A DNA stretch of 59,077 nt from an uncultured beta proteobacterium. Its GTDB lineage: Bacteria > Pseudomonadota > Gammaproteobacteria > Burkholderiales > Burkholderiaceae. The stretch lies in contig CAIPQU010000142.1 in assembly GCA_903867305.1 (NCBI GenBank), forward strand, positions 1 to 59,077. The letters are read 5' to 3'. A program made the position numbers and the translations under genes. The notes under the pieces are model-generated. The model was not told the DNA's origin. It ran no database searches and saw only the letters and a list, made by a program, of their open reading frames with translations. The first letter of the stretch is position 1; each line of letters opens with the position of its first letter. This document shows, piece after piece, positions 17,258 through 25,631 of this stretch.

Positions 17258-18940
17258 ATGAAGAGCGTTCTCTCACCTCAAGCAATTTTGGAGCAATATG
17301 GTCCTCGTGAGGCCATGGAATACGATGTGGTCATTGTTGGTGGCGGTCCTGCTGGACTTGCCTGCGCAATTCATATTAAACAATTAGCCGCCAAAGAAAA
17401 CCGTGAAATCTCTGTTGTCATTTTAGAAAAAGGCTCAGAAATCGGCGCGCATATTGTTTCTGGCGCTGTCATGGATCCTGTGGCGATGAATGAACTTTTT
17501 CCCAATTGGAAAGAGTTAGGCGCCCCTTTAGTGACCCCGGTGAAAGAAGATCGTTTGATGTTCTTAACCAAGTCTTCATCCTTCAAAACCCCACATTGGA
17601 TGTTGCCAGACTCATTCAAAAATCATGGTAACTACATCATTAGCCTCTCTGATGTAACCAAGTGGTTAGGAACTCAAGCAGAAAACCTCGGTGTTGAAAT
17701 CTTTCCTGGATTTGCAGCTAGTGAGGTCTTATTTGATGATCAAAACCGTGTGATGGGCGTCGCAACAGGTAATTTAGGCATCAGTAAAGAAGGTGAAATT
17801 ACTGATCAATTTCAGTTAGGCATGGAACTGCATGCTAAGTACACGATTTTTGCTGAAGGTGCTAGAGGGCATTTGGGTAAGCAATTAATTACACGTTATC
17901 AGCTAGATGCTCATTCAGATCCCCAAAATTATGGTATTGGCATCAAAGAGCTTTGGGAAATTGACCCAGCAGTTCATGAAGAAGGTCTTGTCATACATAC
18001 GGCTGGTTGGCCCCTCTTAAGCGATACCTATGGTGGGTCCTTCCTTTACCATATGGCAAATAACCAAGTTGCTGTTGGCTTTGTGGTGGGACTGAGCTAT
18101 AAGAATCCCTACCTCTCACCTTTCGAGGAATTTCAGCGATATAAAACACACCCTCATATCCGACGCTTTTTTGAAAATGGTAAACGTCTCAGCTATGGCG
18201 CCCGTGCTATTACAGCGGGTGGCTTAAATAGTCTTCCTAAAACAATTTTTCCAGGCGGTGCTCTGATTGGTTGTGATGCTGGCTATCTCAATGCTTCACG
18301 CATTAAGGGGAGCCATGCTGCGATTAAATCAGGCATGCTCGTCGCCCGAGATATTGTTAACGCTATTGAAGAAGATCGAGCCCACGATGAATTAAACCGC
18401 TACCCCGAATACTTTAAAGCGAGCTGGCTGTATGACGAACTTTACAAGGCACGGAACTTTAAAAGTGCCATGTCCAAAGGTTTGTATAGTGGGTCTGCCA
18501 TCGTTGGAGTCGAGCAAAAAATCTTTGGTGGTAAAGCTCCATGGCATCTGCATCAACATCATGCAGATCATACTTGCCTCGAACCAGCCTCAAAACACAA
18601 ACCCATTGCCTACCCAAAACCGGATGGAAAAATCAGCTTTGATCGTCTCTCCTCGGTATTTATTTCTAATACAAATCATGCTGAGAATCAGCCAGCACAT
18701 TTAACCCTGAAAAATCCTGATGTCCCCATTAATACGAATCTAGCCATCTACGCTGGTCCTGAAGCTCGCTATTGCCCTGCGGGTGTTTACGAATTCGTCA
18801 ACCAAAATGGCATCGAGCATTTACAAATCAATGCTCAAAACTGTGTTCATTGCAAAACTTGCGATATCAAGGACCCAACTCAAAATATTGTTTGGGTGAC
18901 GCCTGAGGGTGGTGGTGGGCCTAATTACTCAGGGATGTAA
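17258..18940 (+). CDS. etfD: Electron transfer flavoprotein-ubiquinone oxidoreductase
   Basis: 560 aa. The FAD fold starts at VVIVGGGPAGLACAIH (about residues 24-39) and is followed by GAHIVSGAVMDP and LSDVTKWLGTQAE. The ubiquinone/membrane-facing part and the C-terminal 4Fe-4S domain (Cys506, Cys529, Cys532, Cys535; CVHCKTCDIKDP) complete the family pattern. The enzyme feeds electrons from acyl-CoA dehydrogenases through ETF into the quinone pool at the inner membrane. It would serve both acyl-CoA dehydrogenases in this window. It is convergent with the MFS gene and their coding ends overlap by 20 bp. Confidence 0.95.
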   Translation: MKSVLSPQAILEQYGPREAMEYDVVIVGGGPAGLACAIHIKQLAAKENREISVVILEKGSEIGAHIVSGAVMDPVAMNELFPNWKELGAPLVTPVKEDRLMFLTKSSSFKTPHWMLPDSFKNHGNYIISLSDVTKWLGTQAENLGVEIFPGFAASEVLFDDQNRVMGVATGNLGISKEGEITDQFQLGMELHAKYTIFAEGARGHLGKQLITRYQLDAHSDPQNYGIGIKELWEIDPAVHEEGLVIHTAGWPLLSDTYGGSFLYHMANNQVAVGFVVGLSYKNPYLSPFEEFQRYKTHPHIRRFFENGKRLSYGARAITAGGLNSLPKTIFPGGALIGCDAGYLNASRIKGSHAAIKSGMLVARDIVNAIEEDRAHDELNRYPEYFKASWLYDELYKARNFKSAMSKGLYSGSAIVGVEQKIFGGKAPWHLHQHHADHTCLEPASKHKPIAYPKPDGKISFDRLSSVFISNTNHAENQPAHLTLKNPDVPINTNLAIYAGPEARYCPAGVYEFVNQNGIEHLQINAQNCVHCKTCDIKDPTQNIVWVTPEGGGGPNYSGM

Positions 18941-20102
18941 GCTCTGCTTTTTTGGAGTATTGCGAGGATTTAGCAATCGAGATATAGCCTAGTACGCACG
19001 CAGCGACGGATACCGTGTAGGCCATACTCGACCCATAGTTTTGCCAAACCCAGCCCGCCACGATGCCGCCAATCGTGCCGCCAAAACCATAAGACATCGT
19101 GGAGTACAACGCCTGCCCACGTGACTGTGTAGTCCCTTTAAACCATCCTTGAACCAGATGAATGCTTGCACTATGATGCGCAGCAAATGTTCCAGCATGA
19201 AAGAGTTGCACAATGAGTAGTGGCCAAAAACTTGGAAAGTATGCAATCACCAAAAATCGCACCATTCCTAAAACAAATGTAAAACGTAAGATCAGCTCAG
19301 AATTAAATCGATGAAAAACGTGTTTTTGGAAGTAGAAATACAGTACTTCTGCGGCCACACCAATCATCCAAAAAAATCCAATGACCTGTTTTCCGTAACC
19401 TAAATTTTGTAAATATAAAGAATAAAAAACATACAGTGTGGAATGTGCAAAGACCATCCAAAACGTGGAACTAAAAAACCAAAGGACTTCAGGTTTTTTT
19501 AAGATACTTCTTAACTCCCCTTTGGTAAGCTTTATTTTCTCTATGGGAGGCTCCCATAGTCGCCATACAGCAATTGTCACAAACGCCAAAATAATAAAAC
19601 ACATCCAGGGTAAGGTTTGTATCCCTTGAGACTCAAACCAAAATCCACCGAGTAAAACGGCGATCATAAATCCAATCGATCCCCATAATCGAATTTTTCC
19701 ATAATGACTTTCAAATCGATTGGTTTTTTGGAGAGAATGTACGGTTGCGGCCTCACCTAGAGGAGTTAAGCTACTACTAAAAATATTGATGAGAAACATC
19801 CAAAGCAAAATACCAATAAACGATTGCAAGTAAAAAATACTCAGGAAAATCACTAAGCTCACCAGACTAGTCATTCGCATAATACCAATCCGGTTTTGTT
19901 GAACATCAGATAACCATCCCCAAAACATGGGGCCTAGGATGCGCGTGATTTGTGGCGTCGACATAATCAACGAAATCTGAATAGCGGTAAATCCTAAGCT
20001 GTCAGCATACAAACTGAAAAAAGGACTAACGAGTCCAATATAGCCATAATAAAAAAAGAGAAAGATAGCGAAAACGTACTGGCTATTTCGCAATGACCAC
20101 AT
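18921..20102 (-). CDS. MFS transporter, HcaT/MFS_1-like
   Basis: 393 aa from ATG 20102. About twelve hydrophobic segments are seen, beginning with QYVFAIFLFFYYGYIGLVSPFFSLYADSLGF (start of helix 1, read in part). The loop motif GWLSDVQQNRIG lies after helix 2. An open frame extends 47 codons further upstream into aroC, but that portion is soluble and overlaps the end of aroC. ATG 20102, 5 bp after the aroC stop, gives a normal MFS start. The family includes sugar, nucleoside and phenylpropionate carriers, so the substrate is open. Co-transcription with aroC is likely. Confidence 0.85.
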   Translation of the reverse strand: MWSLRNSQYVFAIFLFFYYGYIGLVSPFFSLYADSLGFTAIQISLIMSTPQITRILGPMFWGWLSDVQQNRIGIMRMTSLVSLVIFLSIFYLQSFIGILLWMFLINIFSSSLTPLGEAATVHSLQKTNRFESHYGKIRLWGSIGFMIAVLLGGFWFESQGIQTLPWMCFIILAFVTIAVWRLWEPPIEKIKLTKGELRSILKKPEVLWFFSSTFWMVFAHSTLYVFYSLYLQNLGYGKQVIGFFWMIGVAAEVLYFYFQKHVFHRFNSELILRFTFVLGMVRFLVIAYFPSFWPLLIVQLFHAGTFAAHHSASIHLVQGWFKGTTQSRGQALYSTMSYGFGGTIGGIVAGWVWQNYGSSMAYTVSVAACVLGYISIAKSSQYSKKAELTSLSN

Positions 20103-20107
20103 CTGTA

Positions 20108-21208
20108 TTAAGGTTGTTGCGCTGGAATAATTGGTGTCGAGGAATGAACATCCGCACACTGAGCACGGTGCAACAAGAGATGGTCCATGACCACTAAAGC
20201 TAACATAGCCTCTGCAATTGGGGTTGCCCGAATACCAACGCAAGGATCATGCCGCCCCTTGGTTTGAACCACAACGGGCTCACCCTTTAAGTTAATCGAT
20301 GCTTTGGGCATCAAAATACTTGAAGTGGGTTTGATCGCTATTGAGACCTCTAAGTCTTGCCCTGTGCTAATCCCGCCAAGTACACCACCGGCATGATTAG
20401 TTTTAAAACCTGTCGGTGTGATCTCATCACCATGGACACTACCACGCTGCGAAACCACCTCAAAACCAGAGCCAATCTCGACACCTTTGACAGCATTAAT
20501 TCCCATCATGGCGTAAGCAATTGCAGCGTCTAATTTATCAAAAATAGGGCTACCTAGACCCACTGGCATATTCGTCGCTTTAACAAAAATCCGCGCTCCA
20601 CAAGAATCACCCGATTTACGTAAGCTATCCATGTAATCTTCCATTTGTGAAATCATGGAAGCATTGGCAGCAAAAAAAGGATTTTGATGAATATGCTCTA
20701 GCCCTTCAAAAGGAATCGCTAACTCACCCAGTTGGGTCATATATCCATGAAACTCAATCTGATAATGTTCTTTAAGCCACTTTTTGGCAATACCTGCTGC
20801 CGCCACCACTGGGGCTGTCAGACGGGCTGAAGAACGCCCCCCACCGCGTGGATCACGCAGTCCATATTTTTGCTGATACGCGTAATCCGCATGACCTGGC
20901 CGAAAGGTGTCCAAAATCTCTTTGTAATCTTGACTACGCTGATCGGTATTGCGAATCAAGAGTGCAATCGGTGTGCCCGTAGTTTTTCCTTCAAAGACAC
21001 CCGAAAGAATCTCTACTTGATCGGCTTCTTGACGTTGTGTGACGTGACGAGAAGTTCCTGGCTTCCGACGGTCTAAGTCGGTTTGTAAGTCCGCGCTAGA
21101 GAGCTCCATCCCCGGCGGACAGCCATCTACCACAGCCCCAATTGCTGGTCCGTGCGACTCACCAAAAGTGGTCGTGCAAAATAATGTTCCTAACGTGCTT
21201 CCTGCCAT
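20108..21208 (-). CDS. aroC: Chorismate synthase
   Basis: 366 aa. Signatures: [18 protein letters not shown] at the start, [28 protein letters not shown] and [12 protein letters not shown] near the end. It converts 5-enolpyruvylshikimate-3-phosphate to chorismate using reduced FMN, the last shared step of aromatic amino acid synthesis, in the cytoplasm. A C-terminal tail after residue 345 is short and variable. Confidence 0.97.
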   Translation of the reverse strand: MAGSTLGTLFCTTTFGESHGPAIGAVVDGCPPGMELSSADLQTDLDRRKPGTSRHVTQRQEADQVEILSGVFEGKTTGTPIALLIRNTDQRSQDYKEILDTFRPGHADYAYQQKYGLRDPRGGGRSSARLTAPVVAAAGIAKKWLKEHYQIEFHGYMTQLGELAIPFEGLEHIHQNPFFAANASMISQMEDYMDSLRKSGDSCGARIFVKATNMPVGLGSPIFDKLDAAIAYAMMGINAVKGVEIGSGFEVVSQRGSVHGDEITPTGFKTNHAGGVLGGISTGQDLEVSIAIKPTSSILMPKASINLKGEPVVVQTKGRHDPCVGIRATPIAEAMLALVVMDHLLLHRAQCADVHSSTPIIPAQQP

Positions 21209-21259
21209 AGACTATATTATGGCATTGTTGAAGTCTAAGTCGGTGATTTTGATACCAAA

Positions 21260-21709
21260 TTACTTTTCAGCAATCTCAGGCCAGTCACGAATGTAGGCTT
21301 TGAGCATCGTATTTTCAAAATCTTGGGCCTCCACCACCGTTTTCGCAACGTCATAAAAAGAGACCACCCCCATTAAGACTTTTTTCTCAAGCACAGGTAG
21401 ATAGCGAGCATGCCGATTGAGCATCATGCGCCTAACTTCGTCTAATTCAGTTTCTGGTGTACATGTCAAAGGTTGCTCATCCATCACTTTACCGACCGTG
21501 ACTTCATCAACCGATCCATGGTTGTGCGCTAATACTCCAATGATTTCTCGAAATGTGAGCATCCCAACCAGTTCAGAGTATTGGATCACAACGAGGGAAC
21601 CAATATCATGCTCAGCCATGATTCGAACTGCTTCATTGACACTAGTCTCGGGAGTAACTGTATAAAGGGTATTACCTTTTAATCTTAGAATGTCATTGAC
21701 TTTCATCAT
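21260..21709 (-). CDS. Two-CBS-domain protein
   Basis: 149 aa made of two CBS repeats: one at about residues 12-65 (SVNEAVRIMAEHDIGSLVVI) and one at about 78-130 (LDEVRRMMLNRHARYLPVLE). Such stand-alone pairs bind adenosine nucleotides and act as sensors for enzymes or transporters. No catalytic domain is fused. It lies 51 bp ahead of aroC on the same strand, which may be chance. The partner is unknown. Confidence 0.92.
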   Translation of the reverse strand: MMKVNDILRLKGNTLYTVTPETSVNEAVRIMAEHDIGSLVVIQYSELVGMLTFREIIGVLAHNHGSVDEVTVGKVMDEQPLTCTPETELDEVRRMMLNRHARYLPVLEKKVLMGVVSFYDVAKTVVEAQDFENTMLKAYIRDWPEIAEK

Positions 21710-21750
21710 CCCTCCCAGTCTTATATTTATAAATCAAGTCTAGCGCTAAA

Positions 21751-22614
21751 TCACTCATCTGTAAACCAATGATTATCCCTAATTTGCGGCAAGCTAGCAG
21801 TAAGAACTGCGCCAGCTAAGGTAACCCACCAGGTTAAATAAATCCATATCAAAAATAAAGGGCCAATCGCAAATGCCCCATATAAGGCTTGATAAAAAGA
21901 TGCCTTGGATACAAAAAAGGTAAAGATATATTTAGCCAACTCAAACACGATCGCCGAAAAAATCGCACCAATAATGGCATCGCTTATTTTTACTTTTGCT
22001 GAAGGACCTAATTTATAGAGAGCAATAAATGGCAACATGCTGAGCAGAAATGGGAGTAATGAGTCCATGATGACCCGATGAAACGTAAACCCTAGTTTGA
22101 CGCTATGTGAAGCACTCAATGCATATGATGTGATGTAAATACTTAAACCTAATAGGATCGGCCCACCAATGGTAACGAAGAAATAGATAATGGCACGCAT
22201 CCAAAAAGGTCGTTGACGATGAACACGCCACACTTGATTAAATGCACGCTCTATCGTTGTTAAGGTTAAAAATGCCGAAAAAGTTAAACCAACTAGACCA
22301 AATGTCGTCAATCCTTTGGTGTGGCTAGAAAAATTATCCAAGTACATACTGATACCCTCACCCAACTCCCCAGGGATCAAGGTGGAAGTAATCCATGTTT
22401 GAATAGCCAACTTTAAATTGATAAATGCCGATAACTCACTGATCAAAATCGTGGCAATCGAAAGCATGGGGACAATGGCTAAAATGGTAGTAAAAGCTAA
22501 AGAGGCTGCAACCTGATTGATTTGTGCTTGTTGAAAACGTCTTTTCCAGAAAAGGTATATTTGCTGAATATTTTTAACTTGCTGCGTCCTTGACCTAACC
22601 ATTATTGCTTTCAC
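21751..22614 (-). CDS. YihY/virulence factor BrkB family membrane protein
   Basis: 287 aa. About six transmembrane helices: one at 30-60 (VAASLAFTTILAIVPMLSI), then helices around 95-120, 135-160, 180-205, 215-240 and 245-270, the last with FLIWIYLTWWVTLAGAVL. This is the UPF0761/BrkB pattern. The function is not established in this family despite the name. The frame opens at GTG 22614, but ATG 22602 (MVRSRTQQ) is an equally fair start. It is divergent from wrbA with about 20 bp between the starts. Confidence 0.88.
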   Translation of the reverse strand: MKAIMVRSRTQQVKNIQQIYLFWKRRFQQAQINQVAASLAFTTILAIVPMLSIATILISELSAFINLKLAIQTWITSTLIPGELGEGISMYLDNFSSHTKGLTTFGLVGLTFSAFLTLTTIERAFNQVWRVHRQRPFWMRAIIYFFVTIGGPILLGLSIYITSYALSASHSVKLGFTFHRVIMDSLLPFLLSMLPFIALYKLGPSAKVKISDAIIGAIFSAIVFELAKYIFTFFVSKASFYQALYGAFAIGPLFLIWIYLTWWVTLAGAVLTASLPQIRDNHWFTDE

Positions 22615-22634
22615 ATGAATAACAAAATACGAAT

Positions 22635-23246
22635 ATGATACCTACTATGTCAGATATAAATTTACTTGTCCTATATTATTCTCGCAATGGCGCCACACGC
22701 CGTCTAGCCGAATTGATTTCAGAAGGTATTGAATCCGTGCCACATTGTCAGGCTATTTTACGCACTGTACCAAATGTTTCGGCAGTTTCGCAAGCTACCG
22801 AAAAAGCTATTCCGGATTCCGGTGCACCCTATGCGGAATACACAGATCTTGCTTACTGCGATGGCCTAGCCTTAGGTTCACCTACCCGATTTGGCAACAT
22901 GGCGAGTGCCATGAAGTATTTTTGGGATGGCAGTACCGCGCAGTGGCTCTCAGGTGCACTCGTTGGAAAACCTGCCTGTGTCTTTACCAGTACCGGTAGC
23001 CTGCATGGAGGCCAAGAAGCCACTCTTCTGTCAATGATGATTCCGTTAATCCATCACGGCATGCTCATCATGGGCATACCTTATACTGAGGTAGGTCTGC
23101 ACACTACAACCAATGGTGGAACGCCATATGGAGCCTCTCACTGGGCGGGTGACCATGGACAACACCCCATCTCCAGTGCCGAAGAAACACTTGCCATTGC
23201 TCAAGGTGCTCGTTTAGCAACAATCGCTCGACAGCTCAAAAAATAA
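22635..23246 (+). CDS. wrbA: NAD(P)H:quinone oxidoreductase, WrbA type
   Basis: 203 aa, flavodoxin-like. It has the FMN phosphate loop YYSRNGATRRLAELI, GSPTRFGNMASAMKYF, and FTSTGSLHGGQEATLLSMM with HHGMLIMGIPY, all standard in WrbA. The tetrameric enzyme reduces quinones by two electrons and guards against semiquinone stress. Two candidate starts exist, 22635 and 22647 (MSDINLLVLY); neither has a clear ribosome site. Confidence 0.93.
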   Translation: MIPTMSDINLLVLYYSRNGATRRLAELISEGIESVPHCQAILRTVPNVSAVSQATEKAIPDSGAPYAEYTDLAYCDGLALGSPTRFGNMASAMKYFWDGSTAQWLSGALVGKPACVFTSTGSLHGGQEATLLSMMIPLIHHGMLIMGIPYTEVGLHTTTNGGTPYGASHWAGDHGQHPISSAEETLAIAQGARLATIARQLKK

Positions 23247-23251
23247 AACGT

Positions 23252-23653
23252 ATGTTAAAACAACTGAACACGAACCAAAGGATTACTTTTGTAGGCTCTG
23301 TTTTACTCTGCCTACTCTGTGTGGCATGGGAATGGTTTATCGCCCCATTGCGTCCTAATGGCTCGCTCATGATCCTAAAAAGTGTTCCTTTGGCACTTTT
23401 ACTCCCAGGTCTTCTCAAAGGGAAAAACTATCAAATGCAAGCAACTTCGATGATTATTTTGTTATATTTTTTTGAGGGATTTGCTAGGATTTTTGAGCCA
23501 GGAATTCAAAGATACTTAGCTATCACGGAAATCTTGTTATGTAGCGTGATTTTTTATGCTGTATTAAAACATCTCGGGCCCATCAAAAAAGATGCCGTGT
23601 CAAAAAAGAAAGCTTTGGAGGCCGCACAATCCGCCCCCAAAAAACCAGTTTAA
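23252..23653 (+). CDS. DUF2069 family membrane protein
   Basis: 133 aa with about four hydrophobic segments (residues about 12-30, 40-55, 62-82, 88-108) and a basic lysine-rich tail. The pattern LPLALLLPGLLKGKNY-like (here SVPLALLLPGLLKGKNYQ) followed by the FFEGFARIFE stretch marks the DUF2069 family that often follows wrbA. No function is known. It is 5 bp downstream of wrbA and overlaps the convergent gene by 4 bp at its end. Confidence 0.85.
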   Translation: MLKQLNTNQRITFVGSVLLCLLCVAWEWFIAPLRPNGSLMILKSVPLALLLPGLLKGKNYQMQATSMIILLYFFEGFARIFEPGIQRYLAITEILLCSVIFYAVLKHLGPIKKDAVSKKKALEAAQSAPKKPV

Positions 23654-24093
23654 GCTGCTTCTCTTTCGCGATTTTTTTCAACAGCGTTGGCAAATAAATT
23701 CGCAACACTCGAAAAATAATTAATAGCTAATGTTGTAGGCTTAATGATTTTCTTTCGACCATCAATATCGGTATGAAAATCCACATAACCTTTTTTACGT
23801 AAGTTCTTGATTCTAGCGTGCAATGTCGCACGTGAACCAATTTCGTTTAAAGATATTGCCTCATTCACCAGTAAAGGCTTACCATGCTTCCAAGTGATCG
23901 CAATTTCATTCAGTAAATCAAGCTCCATACTATCCAATGATTGAAACTGGTTCGAATGCTTTAAGGAGGTAAGGCTTTCGATGTACTGGAAATAAATTTC
24001 AGATTGTTTGCTAGATTCAGTCATAGTTTTCGATAACAATTTAAGGGTTAAACATCTAAAACCATCAGCAATAAAGCTTAGATCAATACCCAT
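23650..24093 (-). CDS. Winged-helix regulator, MarR-like
   Basis: 147 aa. The central part (about 55-125) reads like a winged helix: LDLLNEIAITWKHGKPLLVN, then ISLNEIGSRATLHARIKNLRKKGYVDF (recognition helix around ATLHARIKNL) and a wing with DIDGRKKIIKPT. It lacks an obvious cofactor site. The first 23 residues may not be translated; a second ATG at 24024 (MTESSKQSEI) gives a typical start. No neighbour shares an operon, so its target is unknown. The 117 bp upstream show no clear operator. Confidence 0.75.
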   Translation of the reverse strand: MGIDLSFIADGFRCLTLKLLSKTMTESSKQSEIYFQYIESLTSLKHSNQFQSLDSMELDLLNEIAITWKHGKPLLVNEAISLNEIGSRATLHARIKNLRKKGYVDFHTDIDGRKKIIKPTTLAINYFSSVANLFANAVEKNREREAA

Positions 24094-24210
24094 ATTGTTA
24101 CGGAAATGAGTCCTATTAAAAGATTCATAAAGAGCATAATTTGTCGCTTATTCAGCTCTTTAATAGAATTTAGTAACAGTTTTTGTCAGGAATTCTCTGT
24201 AAAAATCACC

Positions 24211-24585
24211 CTAAGCTGCATACATCTTCAAAATGTCTAACTCGACGACCTCTAGGGCTTTAATATGGGTGCTTTCTAGTTTGACTTTGGGTGCACTGCC
24301 CGCATAAAAAGCCTCTTTCCAGCGATCAACACATAAACACCATTGATCACCAGCCACCAAACCCGGAAAGCGCCACTGTGGTCTAGGAGTAGATAAATCG
24401 TTACCACGAGCCTTAGAAAAGTCTAAAAACTCCTCAGTCATGATCGCACAAACCAAGTGACTCCCAACATCTTCAGGGCCTGTTTTGCAACACCCGTCTC
24501 GATAAAACCCCGTCATAGGCTCAAATGAGCAAGCAACCAAGGGTTGACCTAATACATTTCTGGCAGTATCTAATTTGTTCGTCAT
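24211..24585 (-). CDS. DUF2237 family protein
   Basis: 124 aa. Matches the DUF2237 pattern: NVLGQPLVACSFEPMTGFYRDGCC, then DVGSHLVCAIMTEEFLDFSK, GNDLSTPRPQWRFPGLVAGDQWCLC and RWKEA. The conserved cysteines and histidine hint at a metal or redox role, but none is established. It overlaps the Bug gene stop by 1 nt (TAATG), so the two are translated together. Confidence 0.9.
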   Translation of the reverse strand: MTNKLDTARNVLGQPLVACSFEPMTGFYRDGCCKTGPEDVGSHLVCAIMTEEFLDFSKARGNDLSTPRPQWRFPGLVAGDQWCLCVDRWKEAFYAGSAPKVKLESTHIKALEVVELDILKMYAA

Positions 24586-25550
24586 TATTCAGCTTGCACT
24601 TTGGCATTCAAGACCAATTGCTCCCATTTTTTCTTTTCCGAAATCACAAAGGCCTTGGTTTGCGCTGGGTTTTCTGCAGGTGCATAACCACCTAATTCTG
24701 TGAGTCTTGCTTTGATTTCAGGCTGATTGAGCACCTTCTTTAACCCAACATACAACTGATCAATTACTGGCGCTGGTGTTTTTGCTGGCGCAAATACCCC
24801 AAACCAAGCAGTCACTTCAAAGTCTTTAAAGCCGGACTCGATCATCGTTGGAACTTCGGGTAACTCTGGACTACGCTTATTACTGGTCACCGCCAAAGCT
24901 CGTAATTTACCAGACTTAATATAAGGCATCGAACTGGGTAAATTATCAATCATCATCGTAACCTGTCCACCCAATAAATCCACTAAAGCAGGACCTGCGC
25001 CTTTATAAGGAACATGGGTAATATCTATCCCAGCTTGATATTTCAACATCTCTCCCGACATATGAATCGATTGACCACGACCAGAGGAAGCAAACGAATA
25101 TTTACCAGGGTTTGCTTTGGCCAAGGCAACAAGTTCCGAGACGGTTTTTGCAGGAAAATTCGCATTAACGACTAAAACATTAGGAGTAGCTAGAACCATC
25201 GTTACTGGCTCAAGATCTTCCATTTTGTAGGGCAAGTTCTTGTAAAGACTGTAATTAATAGCATTCGGGCCGATATTTCCCATAATGATGGTGTAGCCAT
25301 CCGCAGGACTAGAAACTAAGGCCTGTGTACCAATAATCGCTGCTGCACCTGCACGAATATCAACAATCACACTTTGCCCTAACTCCTTGCCCAAGGGATC
25401 TGCAATTGTGCGCGCAGCAATATCGGTTGTTCCTCCCGCCGCCGCTGGCACAATTAAGCGAATCGGTTTACTAGGATAACCGTCCGCAGCCCAAAGAAAC
25501 TGACTGGTAAAAACGGCTAGAATCGCAAATGTCATTTGAAAATTAAGCAT
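24585..25550 (-). CDS. Bug/TctC-family periplasmic solute-binding protein (2)
   Basis: 321 aa. The signal peptide ends near residue 22 (QFLWAADG). Family landmarks: AAAGGTTDIAAR, GQSVIVDIRAGAAAIIG, DGY, and HVPYKGAGPALVDLLGGQV. The ribosome site AAGGGATA lies 3-4 nt before ATG 25550. No TctA/B partner is near. Its coupling to DUF2237 is unusual. The loop residue pattern differs from the first Bug (PAAAGG against YPAGG), so a different ligand is possible. Confidence 0.9.
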   Translation of the reverse strand: MLNFQMTFAILAVFTSQFLWAADGYPSKPIRLIVPAAAGGTTDIAARTIADPLGKELGQSVIVDIRAGAAAIIGTQALVSSPADGYTIIMGNIGPNAINYSLYKNLPYKMEDLEPVTMVLATPNVLVVNANFPAKTVSELVALAKANPGKYSFASSGRGQSIHMSGEMLKYQAGIDITHVPYKGAGPALVDLLGGQVTMMIDNLPSSMPYIKSGKLRALAVTSNKRSPELPEVPTMIESGFKDFEVTAWFGVFAPAKTPAPVIDQLYVGLKKVLNQPEIKARLTELGGYAPAENPAQTKAFVISEKKKWEQLVLNAKVQAE

Positions 25551-25631
25551 GTTATCCCTTAGAAGGTGCGGATTGAATATGTCGTATCATCTTACTCGAA
25601 AGCTGCTTGGGCTATCTTGATGAAGCAACAT

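Noticed and set aside
16287..17258. Search for a regulator or riboswitch ahead of scoA or ETF-QO
   Set aside because: Only short gaps with ordinary AT-rich sequence; no fold or repeat stood out.
20103..20243. 47-codon N-terminal extension of the MFS protein
   Set aside because: It overlaps the end of aroC in another frame, is cysteine-rich and soluble, and the ATG at 20102 gives a normal first helix.
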